49,305 nt of DNA from Deltaproteobacteria bacterium (GCA_016875095.1 VGSG01000021.1:1-49305), one strand, 5' to 3'. Positions 34,799 through 44,121 are shown, numbered from the stretch's first letter. The notes: a model not told the origin generated them from the sequence alone. Translations and numbers: made by a program.

Positions 34799-36652
34799 TT
34801 ACCTATATACGTTGAGTGACCGTAACCGGATACGTCGTTCCTCGAATTTGACCGGCCTGTACTTAAGGTAGCGAGCCCGGACAGGCGTTGCGGCAAAATA
34901 ATCGTACCCGGGCCATAGTGAGTAATGATCCACGCTCTTGTTCGTTCCGGAAGCCCACTCCTTCCACTCTTTGCCGTCCATTGACACATCCACGGCCCAT
35001 TCTTCAGGGACGGAAGCGTCATCCGCCCAGAATACCCGTAAACGGCTCAGGGTGAAATCATGCGTCAGGTCGAGTATCACTTCCAGCGGCTCATGAAGAG
35101 AGACTTCTCTTGACTCATATACCGGCGGCGCCGGGTATCCGCCCAAAATGTTTTTCGATTCATTATCCTGTCGGTCTGCAGGCGGAGCGTGCTGGATTCG
35201 GGCCGTAAGCGCGGAATTCCAGAAGAAGCTATTTTTGGCTTCAACCGCGTCACCTTCACTCAGAGACCTCTTGAAGAACTGCTCCTTAACAAGATTTGCA
35301 AGCTCTTTTGCAATCAGGTAGTTCGCTCCCGCGGTCAAGTGACACCAATCCGTGAACACCCATTCCGAAACGTCGTCGAAATAATCGGAGAAGTCGGCCA
35401 CAAAGTACCCTTTGGTTGCCGCGCTGTGCGCGATTCGGTCAACAATGTATTTGTAGCCGTGAGCGGCGGGGACATCATAGGATTGTTGGTGTTCCGCGAC
35501 CGCCTCAACTTTTTTCTCCACTTCGTGCCGTGGCTTCTGGCTTAGGTAAAGAAGAGGCTGAAGCGCAAAAATGTGCGGAACGCCGTCGTTTTCCAAAACG
35601 CTATGGTAGTTCTCGACCATGCGAACCACCGTGGAGACATTCTCCGTCAGCATCTTGGACCGTTCATCCCGGCTCATGCTCTGCGCCAGTTTGAACTCCT
35701 CGCTGTCCTGAGGCGCGCCTCTGTTCGGGTGCGCTTTGTGGGAAAAGTTTTGAAACAGATCGTTTCCGGACCAGAAAAGAGTCATGAGGTAAGAGTTATT
35801 CTTGAGCCACAAAGTGAGGTACGACGAAAGCCCCGGCGCGTCATATGAAAAGATCTGTCCAATTATGTTGTTGTACTGTCCCTCTTTGAAGTAATTCCAG
35901 TCCTTTGCCGGCCTGCTGACTTGGGCTATTTCATTCACACCATCGAGTGATACAATAAGATCGGGGCTAAATTGGCGCAGTTTTACAAGATACCGCGTTA
36001 ACAAGTGTTGATACGAGTGGCCCCAGACTGCTGTATTGTAAACTCTTATGGTCTTGCCCTGAATCGGCGCGCTCGCGTTCAGGATTCTCTCCATAAAGTA
36101 AGAGATTGTTTCGCGATATTCCACCTCATAATAGTCCGTGAGAGCGGCCGCTTGCCCTGAAGACCCGAGCCCGAACGCCGTGGACCCGCCGGTAAGAAAA
36201 ATTCTAAATTCATCGTCCGGCTTGTCCGGCATAATGGGCCTGGGTTCTCTAAATCCCGCATTGTTGGCGTACTCCAGCCGGTTTCCACGTTGTTGATTGT
36301 AAATAAGACACACACCGGGCGACAAATCGTAATCATAGTAAGACACCGGTCTTGTGAAATCGAGACGGACCTTTGAAAAATCATCCGGGTAAGCCTGGCC
36401 GAAATGAGACCTCTTGAGCGCGTATTTGGCCGTTTGTTCTAAACCCATTAGAATGAGAGCTACGGCGATGAAAAGAAAAAGCATATAGCCGGTCGCTTTC
36501 AAAAATGGTCGGATGTATCTTGCTGCAAAGCCCCTCTTTGATGGCGCAGGGTCATCAGCGCTGACGTCGGTTCTCTCGATCTGATGATCCTGGGGTGCGG
36601 GAAACGAAACAATTCGAGTATGTTTTCGTTCGGCTCCGGTTTGGTCGCTCAC
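34799..36652 (-). CDS. Membrane-anchored SGNH hydrolase-like protein with discoidin-like C-terminus
   Basis: A 617-residue protein. After a cytosolic N-terminus there is one transmembrane helix at about 53-70, so the rest is probably outside the inner membrane. RIFLTGGSTAFGLGSS holds a block I Ser (about 157) of the SGNH hydrolase family. SLDGVNEI is block III-like, and DWCHLTAGAN supplies the Asp-x-x-His pair. The last 120 residues (VILDLTHDFTLSRLRVFWADD..., VRARYLKYRPVK) resemble an F5/8 type C (discoidin) carbohydrate-binding fold. It may act on polysaccharide acyl groups; the substrate is not known. The start is GTG 36652 after GAGGAG. Confidence 0.75.
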   Translation of the reverse strand: MSDQTGAERKHTRIVSFPAPQDHQIERTDVSADDPAPSKRGFAARYIRPFLKATGYMLFLFIAVALILMGLEQTAKYALKRSHFGQAYPDDFSKVRLDFTRPVSYYDYDLSPGVCLIYNQQRGNRLEYANNAGFREPRPIMPDKPDDEFRIFLTGGSTAFGLGSSGQAAALTDYYEVEYRETISYFMERILNASAPIQGKTIRVYNTAVWGHSYQHLLTRYLVKLRQFSPDLIVSLDGVNEIAQVSRPAKDWNYFKEGQYNNIIGQIFSYDAPGLSSYLTLWLKNNSYLMTLFWSGNDLFQNFSHKAHPNRGAPQDSEEFKLAQSMSRDERSKMLTENVSTVVRMVENYHSVLENDGVPHIFALQPLLYLSQKPRHEVEKKVEAVAEHQQSYDVPAAHGYKYIVDRIAHSAATKGYFVADFSDYFDDVSEWVFTDWCHLTAGANYLIAKELANLVKEQFFKRSLSEGDAVEAKNSFFWNSALTARIQHAPPADRQDNESKNILGGYPAPPVYESREVSLHEPLEVILDLTHDFTLSRLRVFWADDASVPEEWAVDVSMDGKEWKEWASGTNKSVDHYSLWPGYDYFAATPVRARYLKYRPVKFEERRIRLRSLNVYR

Positions 36653-37538
36653 CTTTCATTCTCCTCTTCGACGATTGCATGGGCAAGCTCCGCCTTTTTC
36701 GTGGCGGAACATCTTCATGCAACGGACTATGTCGCATGTGCGGGTTGTCCGCGCGGCAATTCCGCGGTACTGCCCGATGACCGAATACTTGTTCGGGCTA
36801 AGTGGCGCAATTCCAGTCGGGAAGGGCCTCTCAAATCAACAGGATCGCCGTTCTGAGGCTTGCGTGGAGAAAAGAGACATCCGGAGAGATCACGGGAGGC
36901 TTGGCAGTAGTGAATATTCCGTCAGGCACGGAACCATTAAGTCCCGTGCAGTCCGATGCGCGTTGAGAATCCTGAGCGTGCCAGATCCTGGCCGAAGCAA
37001 TCATTGGCGGCAACTTCCGGGCGCACGGCATCGCGTGTCGACAACAACACGGACGATGCTTGCCGAACCGCGAAGACGAGTTGTTGTAATTGTCGGTGAC
37101 CACGACTGCCTGCGAAGCCGCTCGAACATGATCGGAGAGCGCGGCTTTCACAGCAGCGCTTGGCTGCCTCTTCGGACAAGGAGCCCAGCCGCCCCAAGCA
37201 AAGAGGATCACCAAAAAGACAATGAGGCATTTCACAGGCTTCTTATGGCCCATACCGTAACCTATACTCAGCCCCAATCTCAAAACATCCCGCCAAACCG
37301 GCTTCTTGCATCCGTCCGACCTATCGGAGCCCGCAAGCTACCTCAGCCGACGTGATAAGTCAAGTCAGCCCGCCCGTAGGATGCGGTGAATGAAATGAAC
37401 CGCATGGGTCGCGGTATTTGGAGCGCTTCGGAGGATTGGGTGTGGTGTCCTCACGCAACTCGGAGTAGCCGGATCAATCAGAAAAAAACCTCGATCCGTG
37501 CGGTTCCCCCGCGGGGCGGGGGCGCCGCATCCTCTCCT
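36653..37538. other. Intergenic region with a possible decayed exported-protein fragment
   Basis: About 885 bp. On the minus strand from ATG 37253, a frame begins with a signal-peptide-like stretch (MGHKKPVKCLIVFLVILFAW), then VKAALSDHVRAASQAVVV, and soon becomes low in protein character (Cys, Arg, Pro-rich) down to 36831. This could be a frameshifted remnant of an exported protein, or chance. Nothing else is supported. Confidence 0.3.
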
Positions 37539-38579
37539 TCATCCGAAGTATCGCTTTTTGAACGCGAAAGCCACATTCACCAGGCTGATGAGCACGGGGA
37601 CTTCGATAAGAGGTCCGATAACCGTGGCAAAAGCTTGATTGGAGGTTATTCCGAAGATTGCGACCGCCACCGCTATTGCCAGCTCGAAGTCGTTGCTGGC
37701 GGCAGTGAAGGAAACCGCTGTGGTCTGACCGTAATCCGCACCCACCTTCCTCGCGAAGAAGAATGTTGCGAACCACATGATGAAAAAGTAGCAGGCCATC
37801 GGCAGCGCAACCAAGAGCACGTGCAACGGCAGCTCGATGATCACCTCGCCTTTCAGGGAAAACATGACTACGATGGTGAACAGGAGCGCAACGAGGGTAA
37901 CGGGGCTGATTTTCGGAATAAAGATATTCTCGTACCAGTCTTTTCCTTTCGCGGCAATCAGACTAAATCGAGTGGCGATCCCACCTAGGAACGGAATCCC
38001 TAGGTATATGAAGACGGTAATTGCCGCGTCCCACATGGAAATCTCAACATTGAGACCTTTCACCAGTCCGAGCCAGTTCAGCAGCACCGTGACAAAAATG
38101 TAAATGTATACTGCATAAAAGAGCACCTGAAAAACCGCATTGAAGGCCACAAGCCCTACCGCAAGCTCTCGGTCGCCTTCCGCCAATTCGTTCCATACGA
38201 TCACCATCGCTATGCAGCGGGCCAGGCCCACGAGTATGACTCCGATCATGTATTCGGGGTAATTGTGCAGGAACAGAATAGCCAAGATGAACATGACCAC
38301 CGGGCCGACAATCCAATTCTGAACCAGAGAAAGAACAAGAAGCTTGGTGTTGCGAAAGACCTTGCCCATCTCCTCGTACTTCACCTTCGCCAACGGCGGG
38401 TACATCATCAGGATGAGCCCGACTGCGATTGGGATAGACGTCACGCCGACCTGCAGCCCGGCGATAAACTGCGTAACCGCCGGAGCCGCGTAACCGATCC
38501 CTATTCCCAATGCCATAGCAAGGAAGATAACGAGCGTCAGATATCTATCCAGTAACGATAGGCGTTTCTCAGTTTTCAT
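37539..38579 (-). CDS. acr3: ACR3-family arsenite efflux permease
   Basis: An inner-membrane exporter of arsenite, of about 10 helices and 346 residues. Family motifs are [17 protein letters not shown], then [19 protein letters not shown], in which Cys122 is the conserved thiol needed for transport, and [19 protein letters not shown] near the C-terminus. It is the last gene of a minus-strand run that starts with arsP, 37 bp after ccdA. No ArsR or ArsC is present in the window. Confidence 0.92.
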   Translation of the reverse strand: MKTEKRLSLLDRYLTLVIFLAMALGIGIGYAAPAVTQFIAGLQVGVTSIPIAVGLILMMYPPLAKVKYEEMGKVFRNTKLLVLSLVQNWIVGPVVMFILAILFLHNYPEYMIGVILVGLARCIAMVIVWNELAEGDRELAVGLVAFNAVFQVLFYAVYIYIFVTVLLNWLGLVKGLNVEISMWDAAITVFIYLGIPFLGGIATRFSLIAAKGKDWYENIFIPKISPVTLVALLFTIVVMFSLKGEVIIELPLHVLLVALPMACYFFIMWFATFFFARKVGADYGQTTAVSFTAASNDFELAIAVAVAIFGITSNQAFATVIGPLIEVPVLISLVNVAFAFKKRYFG

Positions 38580-38615
38580 GTTTCCCTCGCTTTCGAAACA
38601 CCCTTGCCTCCGGCC

Positions 38616-39326
38616 CTAGAGGCCAAAGCCCAGGCTGGGAAAGAGCGCGCCCACACCGATATAGACGCCGACTCCGGCTAAAAGGGCGCCGGCCGCTCGT
38701 TTGACAAACAAATTGGCCGAATGCATCTTCCGAGATCCGATGAGATGCCGCGCCGCGCCCGCTGAAGTCCCCACCGCAAGAATCAGGAGACAATGACCTA
38801 TGCCGTAGAAAAGCATCATAACGCCGCCGAACAGAGGACCCTTGACCGGAATAACACTTACGATTAGCAACAACGCGGGCCCGGTGCACGGTAGCGACAC
38901 GAGCCCGAACATGAAGCCGAAGAGCGCCGCGCCCAAGACGCCCGTGTATTTTGGGAGCTTATCCTGGGAAAGAGGGAGCTGGATATGAAATAGGTCCATA
39001 AAATGCAATCCGAGCAGCACGCATATAATCGCGATCACGTAAACCATATACTCGGACTGAAGAAACGGAGCTGCGGCCAATCCCACGGTGAACAGAACCG
39101 CCAGCTCAACACTGAAACCCAAAATGAATACCAGCGTGAATAGAAAGGACCTCCACGCGGTCATATTCTCGTCCATGCCCCCGATAAAGCCGATCAGCAG
39201 CGGCACCATGACCAACACACATGGATTCATGGCTGTCAAAGCTCCGCCGATGAACGATCCCCCGGCTGCAAGCCAGATACTTCCGGAAGATACCCACTGT
39301 TGAACCACGGCAAAAATCGACTCCAT
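38616..39326 (-). CDS. CcdA/DsbD-type thiol-disulfide membrane transporter
   Basis: A 236-residue six-helix protein of the CcdA family, which moves reducing equivalents across the membrane to periplasmic thiol proteins. The two redox Cys are in TAMNPCVLVMVPLL (Cys36) and VSLPCTGPALLL (Cys147). The start at 39326 has AGGCGGAAG before it; a frame extends to 39473 but overlaps the thioredoxin gene. It is placed between a periplasmic thioredoxin and Acr3, so it probably feeds that thioredoxin. Confidence 0.87.
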   Translation of the reverse strand: MESIFAVVQQWVSSGSIWLAAGGSFIGGALTAMNPCVLVMVPLLIGFIGGMDENMTAWRSFLFTLVFILGFSVELAVLFTVGLAAAPFLQSEYMVYVIAIICVLLGLHFMDLFHIQLPLSQDKLPKYTGVLGAALFGFMFGLVSLPCTGPALLLIVSVIPVKGPLFGGVMMLFYGIGHCLLILAVGTSAGAARHLIGSRKMHSANLFVKRAAGALLAGVGVYIGVGALFPSLGFGL

Positions 39327-39390
39327 CTTCCGCCTCCTTAGCTCAAATCCACGCTGCCCGATCAAATCATCCGGGCTACCGGTTGCGCTC

Positions 39391-39843
39391 TTACTGGCGC
39401 ACAGGCGTCTGTGGCGGGGCGGCAGCCCTCGTGGGTCCCTGGGCGCCGGGGGCAGGTAGACCCATTTGCGCAAAGATTTTCATTATCTGCTCGCGCTCAA
39501 GAGTTCCCTCGTTTCTGAGGAACTCCTTGCCGTCCGGCGTGAGAAAGACCTGGGTCGGCATCATCCGAATCCTGAACTGCCGCACCAGATCTTTGTTCGC
39601 GTCCATGTCAACCGTCGTGACAATGGCTCGGCCCCCGTAAACCTTGGCCATGTCTTCCAAGATCGGCTTCATATATTTACAGGGAATGCACCAGCCCCTG
39701 CCGAACTCCAAGAGAACCGGCATCTTCTTGGCAGCGAGAGCTTGTAAGTTGATTTGCGGCTCCGCGGCGTCGACAAACGCGCCACTTGCTCCGAGAACAA
39801 TCATCAGGGCGCAACTAACTAAACATACAGTCGTTTTCGTCAT
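39391..39843 (-). CDS. Exported thioredoxin-like protein
   Basis: A 150-residue thioredoxin-fold protein. Residues 1-27 look like a cleavable signal peptide (MTKTTVCLVSCALMIVLGASGAFVDAAEP). The active site is WCIPC (Cys52, Cys55), close to WCGPC, and the cis-Pro is in RMMPTQVF. The Pro/Ala-rich tail appears flexible. A Cys in the signal region could allow a lipoprotein reading, but there is no good lipobox. It would act in the periplasm, reduced by the neighbouring CcdA. Confidence 0.85.
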   Translation of the reverse strand: MTKTTVCLVSCALMIVLGASGAFVDAAEPQINLQALAAKKMPVLLEFGRGWCIPCKYMKPILEDMAKVYGGRAIVTTVDMDANKDLVRQFRIRMMPTQVFLTPDGKEFLRNEGTLEREQIMKIFAQMGLPAPGAQGPTRAAAPPQTPVRQ

Positions 39844-39898
39844 TCAGCTCAACCTCCTCTTCAGTTACAAACATCAATGGCTGGGCGCTCTGTACAAC

Positions 39899-40132
39899 TC
39901 AAGCCGAGAGCCACGCGAGAATCTCCGATTCTTTAGGCGTCTTGCCCGCTACCTTCACCTCGCCGTTGATCACCAACGCGGGTGTCATGAAGACCCCATA
40001 CTGCGAAAAGACTTTCAGGTCTTCCACCTTCGCAACTTCAGCGTCTATTCCTCTCTTTTTCACAATGTCGGTCACAAGATCGTAGAGCTTGTCGCATTTT
40101 GCGCAACCGACACCCAAGATTTCCACTTTCAT
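39899..40132 (-). CDS. Small thioredoxin-like redox-active disulfide protein
   Basis: A 77-residue glutaredoxin/thioredoxin-fold protein with the CAKC active site (Cys10, Cys13) directly after the first strand (MKVEILGVGCAKCDKLYDLV). The cis-Pro is in FMTPALVINGEVKVAGK. Such mini-thioredoxins commonly accompany ArsP-type permeases. ATG 40132 was preferred over a longer frame to 40204, since the fold starts here. It stays in the cytosol, lacking a signal peptide. Confidence 0.85.
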   Translation of the reverse strand: MKVEILGVGCAKCDKLYDLVTDIVKKRGIDAEVAKVEDLKVFSQYGVFMTPALVINGEVKVAGKTPKESEILAWLSA

Positions 40133-40261
40133 TCTTCCCTCCGTTGCTCGGTATTCCCGCGGCGGGCCCCGCAAGTTGTTACACAAGATCCGCCGGAAGT
40201 CCACTGCCGCTGAAGTATTCTCCCTTTAAGACAATTCGCGCGTCCTAAGACCCGCTTTCGA

Positions 40262-41704
40262 TCAATCTACAACTGCTCCGAAAATCATCCCTGAGATCGT
40301 GGCCATAACGCACACCAGCGCGATGAATACCACGGTTTTCTTCGTACCCATCACGCTGCGGATCACCAACATGCTCGGCAACGAGAGCGCCGGCCCGGCC
40401 AAGAGTAAAGCAAGCGCCGGACCTTTGCCCATGCCGCTCCCTATCAAGCCTTCAACGATCGGGACCTCCGTTAGAGTGGCGAAATACATGAACGCGCCGA
40501 AGATCGAAGCAAACACGTTGGCCCCAAGCGAGTTCCCGCCGACCAGCCCTGCCACCCAAACATTGGGAATCATCCCTTCCTTATCCGGCCGACCCAGGAG
40601 AAATCCTGCAACCAGAACGCCGATCAGGAGAAGAGGGATGATCTGCTTGGCAAACTGCCATGACTCGTTGAACCATTCTTCAGTCTCACCGTTGGAGGTG
40701 GTCGTCACCAGAGAGAGCAAGACCGCACCTGCGGTGTAAGGAATCAGAGGCTCGGACGGAAACGCGAGAGCGAGCGCTCCCACGATCGCTCCGGAGATTG
40801 ACACTTTCAACGCGGACACATCGAACCAAGCCACAAGAGCAACAGCAAACAGAGCTGCAAGCGCCGCGGTGACAAACCACTTTGAAGAATAGATCGCATA
40901 CCAAAGGCCGATTGTTTCCGTGGGCTTACCCCAATTCGCGAAAACGAGGATCCCCACCATGAGCGCGAAATAGACCGCTGTTTTCCAGAGAGGACGCGCC
41001 TCATCGGCCTGAGGCATTATGACGGCCGCGGCAGCGTCGGCTCGCTCCTGCTCTTCTTTTCTGAAGATCAAGCGCATCAGCAAGCCGATCACCACGCTGA
41101 ATGCTACCGCTCCCACGGCGCGCGCTATGCCCAATTCAATGCCAAGGATGCGCGCGGTGAGTATGATCGCCAGCACATTGATCGCAGGCCCTGAGTAGAG
41201 AAAAGCGGTCGCGGGCCCCAACCCGGCGCCCCGCATCCAGATTCCCGCAAACAGGGGGAGCACGGTGCAGGAACATACCGCAAGCACCGTCCCTGAAACC
41301 GATGCAACCGGATAGGAAATATACTTTGGGGCGGTCGGGCCCAGGTATTTCATTACCCCTTCCTGGCTCACAAAGACCGCAATCGCGCCGGCAATGAAGA
41401 ATGCGGGAACAAGGCACAGAAGCACGTGTTCCTGCGCGTACCATTTGACCAGATGGAACGCTTCCATGACCGCGTTATCGAACCGCGCATTCCCCACCGG
41501 CAAGTAATAACAGATGAGAAATATTGTCGTTATCCAGGCAAGGGGCTTCCATTCCGCCTTCCAGTATGCGATCGCCACCCACTCCCTGAGCATTCCGGCC
41601 AGGCCGTTCGTTCGCGAGGCAGCACAGGACTCGGAAGCATCCATACTTAGCGGTTGTCCTCCAACGCGAGTTCCTGCCACAGGGGCCTTCTCTTCAGGAG
41701 CCAT
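40262..41704 (-). CDS. arsP: ArsP-type (DUF318) permease
   Basis: A 480-residue membrane protein with about ten helices in two halves. SVSGTVLAVCSCTVLPLFAGIWMRGAGLG holds the CSC motif of DUF318 permeases; related ArsP proteins export trivalent organoarsenicals. FLYSGPAINVLAI is repeated in the second half as LLLAGPALSLPSMLVI. The N-terminal 40 residues are hydrophilic. Here it is followed by redox proteins and Acr3, so an arsenic or other thiol-reactive metalloid substrate is likely. GGAG precedes the ATG. It is preceded by an attenuator-like leader (41868-41980). Confidence 0.85.
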   Translation of the reverse strand: MAPEEKAPVAGTRVGGQPLSMDASESCAASRTNGLAGMLREWVAIAYWKAEWKPLAWITTIFLICYYLPVGNARFDNAVMEAFHLVKWYAQEHVLLCLVPAFFIAGAIAVFVSQEGVMKYLGPTAPKYISYPVASVSGTVLAVCSCTVLPLFAGIWMRGAGLGPATAFLYSGPAINVLAIILTARILGIELGIARAVGAVAFSVVIGLLMRLIFRKEEQERADAAAAVIMPQADEARPLWKTAVYFALMVGILVFANWGKPTETIGLWYAIYSSKWFVTAALAALFAVALVAWFDVSALKVSISGAIVGALALAFPSEPLIPYTAGAVLLSLVTTTSNGETEEWFNESWQFAKQIIPLLLIGVLVAGFLLGRPDKEGMIPNVWVAGLVGGNSLGANVFASIFGAFMYFATLTEVPIVEGLIGSGMGKGPALALLLAGPALSLPSMLVIRSVMGTKKTVVFIALVCVMATISGMIFGAVVD

Positions 41705-41826
41705 TGCTTGTTCTCCGTCACCTTTCGCTTTTCCGCCGCCCGATCTCCATCCCGCGTCCGCGGGGTTCGACCGCCTTGGTGGCCACCGGCGGCCCTCGGA
41801 TCGAGTCCGGGGCAGGCTCTGCCGGT

Positions 41827-41847
41827 CCTCTACCGCTCCGGTAGAGG
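41827..41847. repeat. Second hairpin in the arsP leader
   Basis: CCTCTACCG (41827-41835) pairs with CGGTAGAGG (41839-41847), a perfect 9-bp stem with a 3-nt loop. On the plus strand it is followed by GTTTT, so it could also be a weak terminator in that direction. Confidence 0.45.
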
Positions 41848-41867
41848 GTTTTGATCGATCACAAGAG

Positions 41868-41893
41868 AAAAGGGCAACCGTTCCCGATTGCCC
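41868..41893 (-). terminator. Intrinsic terminator in the arsP leader (candidate attenuator)
   Basis: On the minus strand GGGCAATC pairs with GGTTGCCC over 8 bp (one U-G) around GGGAAC, followed at once by TTTT. It lies about 165 nt before arsP and 10 nt after the stop of a tiny Cys-Cys ORF. Confidence 0.6.
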
Positions 41894-41902
41894 GGCTGAC
41901 GA

Positions 41903-41935
41903 TCAGGAGTCACAGCAGCGCGGCCGCGATTCCAT
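41903..41935 (-). CDS. Possible Cys-Cys leader peptide of the arsP operon
   Basis: ATG at 41935 gives ten codons, M-E-S-R-P-R-C-C-D-S, then TGA. Adjacent Cys codons (41912-41917) just ahead of an intrinsic terminator are the layout of translation-attenuated leaders. There is no clear ribosome binding site, and the ATG lies about 10 nt after the expected transcription start, so it may be leaderless or chance. Confidence 0.35.
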   Translation of the reverse strand: MESRPRCCDS

Positions 41936-41951
41936 TTCGGCAATTAGCAAA

Positions 41952-41980
41952 ACAGTAAATGATGCCCGACGCGCTGTCAA
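41952..41980 (-). promoter_or_regulatory. Promoter of the arsP-acr3 operon
   Basis: On the minus strand TTGACA (41980-41975), 17 bp, then TACTGT (41957-41952). The -35 box is perfect and the -10 keeps the key T, A and final T. The start would be near 41945. Confidence 0.5.
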
Positions 41981-42139
41981 GACCTTTTTCCACGCACCGC
42001 GCCTGCCATCCTTTGAAAGGCCGAGGAACACTACATTCATGAAATGGAGCGCTTTGGGCAGCCCCGCGATAGTGAGACTCGCGAGGAGAGCTTACCGGGC
42101 AAGCATCAGCCCCACCCCGAGACAGACGTGGGGCCGTTT

Positions 42140-42847
42140 CTACGTGTCGACCCTGGCGGGTATGGTCGGAGGGTCTCCCGGCCTCGGACCAGGACGAAAC
42201 GAGGAGTCCTCTATCTTGAATAGAAACTGACTGGCCCGCTTGAAGTCATTGATGACGTGGCTGCCCAAGTATTTGGCCCAGGACGGCTTGCGCCGGCCTT
42301 GGAACCATGCCAGGTGCCCCAATGCGTAGCCATACATTGGCGCAGTCATGTATTCAGGCTTGTTGACCCGCGTTCGAGGCCACTTGGTAAACTGGCTAAC
42401 CCAGACGCGGGGCGAATTGGCAACAAAGATCGCGAACCCGAGGAAAAACGCTGTCAGATCCGTGAGCAGCTCATCGTCATGGTGGCGACCTCTCAACCTG
42501 CCTTCTCCGAGGAGCCGCGCGTGGGCAAGTTCGTGAGCGAGGGTCGCGACCAAGCCGGTGGGCTCGCAGAGTTCATCGGTGTCCAGGGTAATAATATATC
42601 GGCCGCGGGACTGAGCGTACGTGCCGGCAGGGCCGGGCAGCCACTGGCCCTTTTCATTCACCAACCAGAGCTTGTTGGGTTCGTGGCGCAACTTCAGAGT
42701 AACACCAGCCTCCGTCACTCCCATGAAATGACAGATTCGGACGAGTAGCGCTTCGGTGCGCTCTTGTGTGGGCTCGTACCGTTCGGGAAAGAACTCGTCA
42801 GTGGGAAGGGGATCACAGGGACAGGACGGCCTGGACCACAGGAACAT
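42140..42847 (-). CDS. Zinc-metalloprotease-like hypothetical protein (HExxH)
   Basis: A 235-residue protein with TLAHELAHARLLGEG, a HExxH zinc motif (His105, Glu106, His109). The following DDELLTDLTAFFLGFAIFVANS may give the third ligand (Asp or Glu). There is no signal peptide, and the hydrophobic AFFLGFAIF stretch is short. I do not recognise the family; it is not a known M48 or ImmA form. It is followed by the arsP leader, and is on the same strand as the QueG-like gene 150 bp upstream. Proteolytic activity is inferred from the motif only. Confidence 0.65.
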   Translation of the reverse strand: MFLWSRPSCPCDPLPTDEFFPERYEPTQERTEALLVRICHFMGVTEAGVTLKLRHEPNKLWLVNEKGQWLPGPAGTYAQSRGRYIITLDTDELCEPTGLVATLAHELAHARLLGEGRLRGRHHDDELLTDLTAFFLGFAIFVANSPRVWVSQFTKWPRTRVNKPEYMTAPMYGYALGHLAWFQGRRKPSWAKYLGSHVINDFKRASQFLFKIEDSSFRPGPRPGDPPTIPARVDT

Positions 42848-42999
42848 TCACCGTGCCTCAGCTCACGCTAAGTGATTTGGCTACGGCGGTCCGATACTCC
42901 ACAGGAGAGGATCTTGCAGACCGCCAAGCCAAACAAGTGGCGTTGGTTCCCGGTCAGAGCCTCGAAGTTTACGGATCCGGATTCAGCCTTCCCTTGGCG

Positions 43000-44121
43000 C
43001 TAATCGCACAAGTCGAGCGCGTAATCGATTTCCTCAGCCACTATGCCTTCGCTTCTGGGCCGGATGGCTTCGAGCGCTCGTCGAGCCGCGCTGCCGCCGA
43101 TTCGGCCCAGCGCCCAGGCGCACATTGCCCGCACCCGCTCGTCCCCATTTTCTTCAAACGCCCTGGCCAGCTCCGGCACGTACTCCGTGTCCCGCGTGTT
43201 CCCCATGCAGCGGGCAACATTCATCTTCCAGCGCCAGATATCGTTCGCGGACATATAGAACATGTGCGGCCAGATGCGCTGCTCAAAATAAGGCCGATCC
43301 ATGTGAAGCAGCTTCTCTAAGTGGAAGTCGGAGCTTTTCTTGGCCACTCGTTCGTTCTCCGGCAGATTTGCGGCAAGCCAGGGGGCGTTCCGAGGGCACA
43401 CGTTCTGGCAGCGGTCGCACCCGTATACGCACAGCCCCATTGGTTCCCTGAATTCCCGCGGGGTGAGGCCGGAGCCGAAATAAGTGAGATACGACACGCA
43501 GCGTCGGGGATCGATCTTACGTGGCCCTTTCAGCGCGCCTGTGGGACAAGAGACGATGCACGCGTTCTTGCACCAGTCAGGACAGCCCACTTCCAGAGTC
43601 GGCCGGCCGGGTTCATATTCCGCATCCACGACCACTGCGATGGGCAAAACCCAGGAGCTTTGTCGCGCCACAGAATTTGAATAGAAGAGGCAGTTCTTCC
43701 CGAACGTGCCCAAGCCCGCACGCGCCGCGGCCAGTCGGTGAGGAACGTGAAAAGGCACCTTCGATTCAAGGCCATGCTCGCTCAAAAAAGAGCGAAAAGC
43801 TTTGACGCGCACAGCCAGCCCGTCTTTGGTGACTCGATCGTCATCGAGGTAACACCGACCGAAGAAAGGTTCCAGATGCCGAGGATAAGCTTTGCGAAAG
43901 TACACCTCCAAAAGCACGATAATGGTTCGCGCCTGGGGCAGTACGTTCTTGGGATCCGTGCCGGCCATGAGATCTAGGCCGCTTGCAGTGGCCCAGGCGT
44001 ACTCCGCTTCACGTTCCTTGAGTAATTCCCTTTGTGATTCAAACGGCTCCGCGGTGGTGAAACCGATATCTTCGAAATCCAACTCATGCGCCTTCTCTAT
44101 GATTTCATCGCGAGACAGCAT
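43000..44121 (-). CDS. QueG-like iron-sulfur protein with HEAT-like C-terminus
   Basis: A 373-residue relative of epoxyqueuosine reductase QueG, a cobalamin and double-[4Fe-4S] enzyme of queuosine synthesis. The first cluster set is Cys180, 184, 188 and 192 (CPDWCKNACIVSCP), where QueG normally has CxxCxxCxxxCP, so the spacing differs. Cys208 is in RRCVSYLTYFG. The second set is Cys231, 235, 238 and 242 (CVYGCDRCQNVC). The end (VARCMGNTRDTEYVPELARAF..., ALGRIGGSAARRAL) is a HEAT-like repeat, as in longer QueG. It could be QueG or a paralog with other chemistry. ATG 44121 follows GGAG. Confidence 0.78.
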   Translation of the reverse strand: MLSRDEIIEKAHELDFEDIGFTTAEPFESQRELLKEREAEYAWATASGLDLMAGTDPKNVLPQARTIIVLLEVYFRKAYPRHLEPFFGRCYLDDDRVTKDGLAVRVKAFRSFLSEHGLESKVPFHVPHRLAAARAGLGTFGKNCLFYSNSVARQSSWVLPIAVVVDAEYEPGRPTLEVGCPDWCKNACIVSCPTGALKGPRKIDPRRCVSYLTYFGSGLTPREFREPMGLCVYGCDRCQNVCPRNAPWLAANLPENERVAKKSSDFHLEKLLHMDRPYFEQRIWPHMFYMSANDIWRWKMNVARCMGNTRDTEYVPELARAFEENGDERVRAMCAWALGRIGGSAARRALEAIRPRSEGIVAEEIDYALDLCD

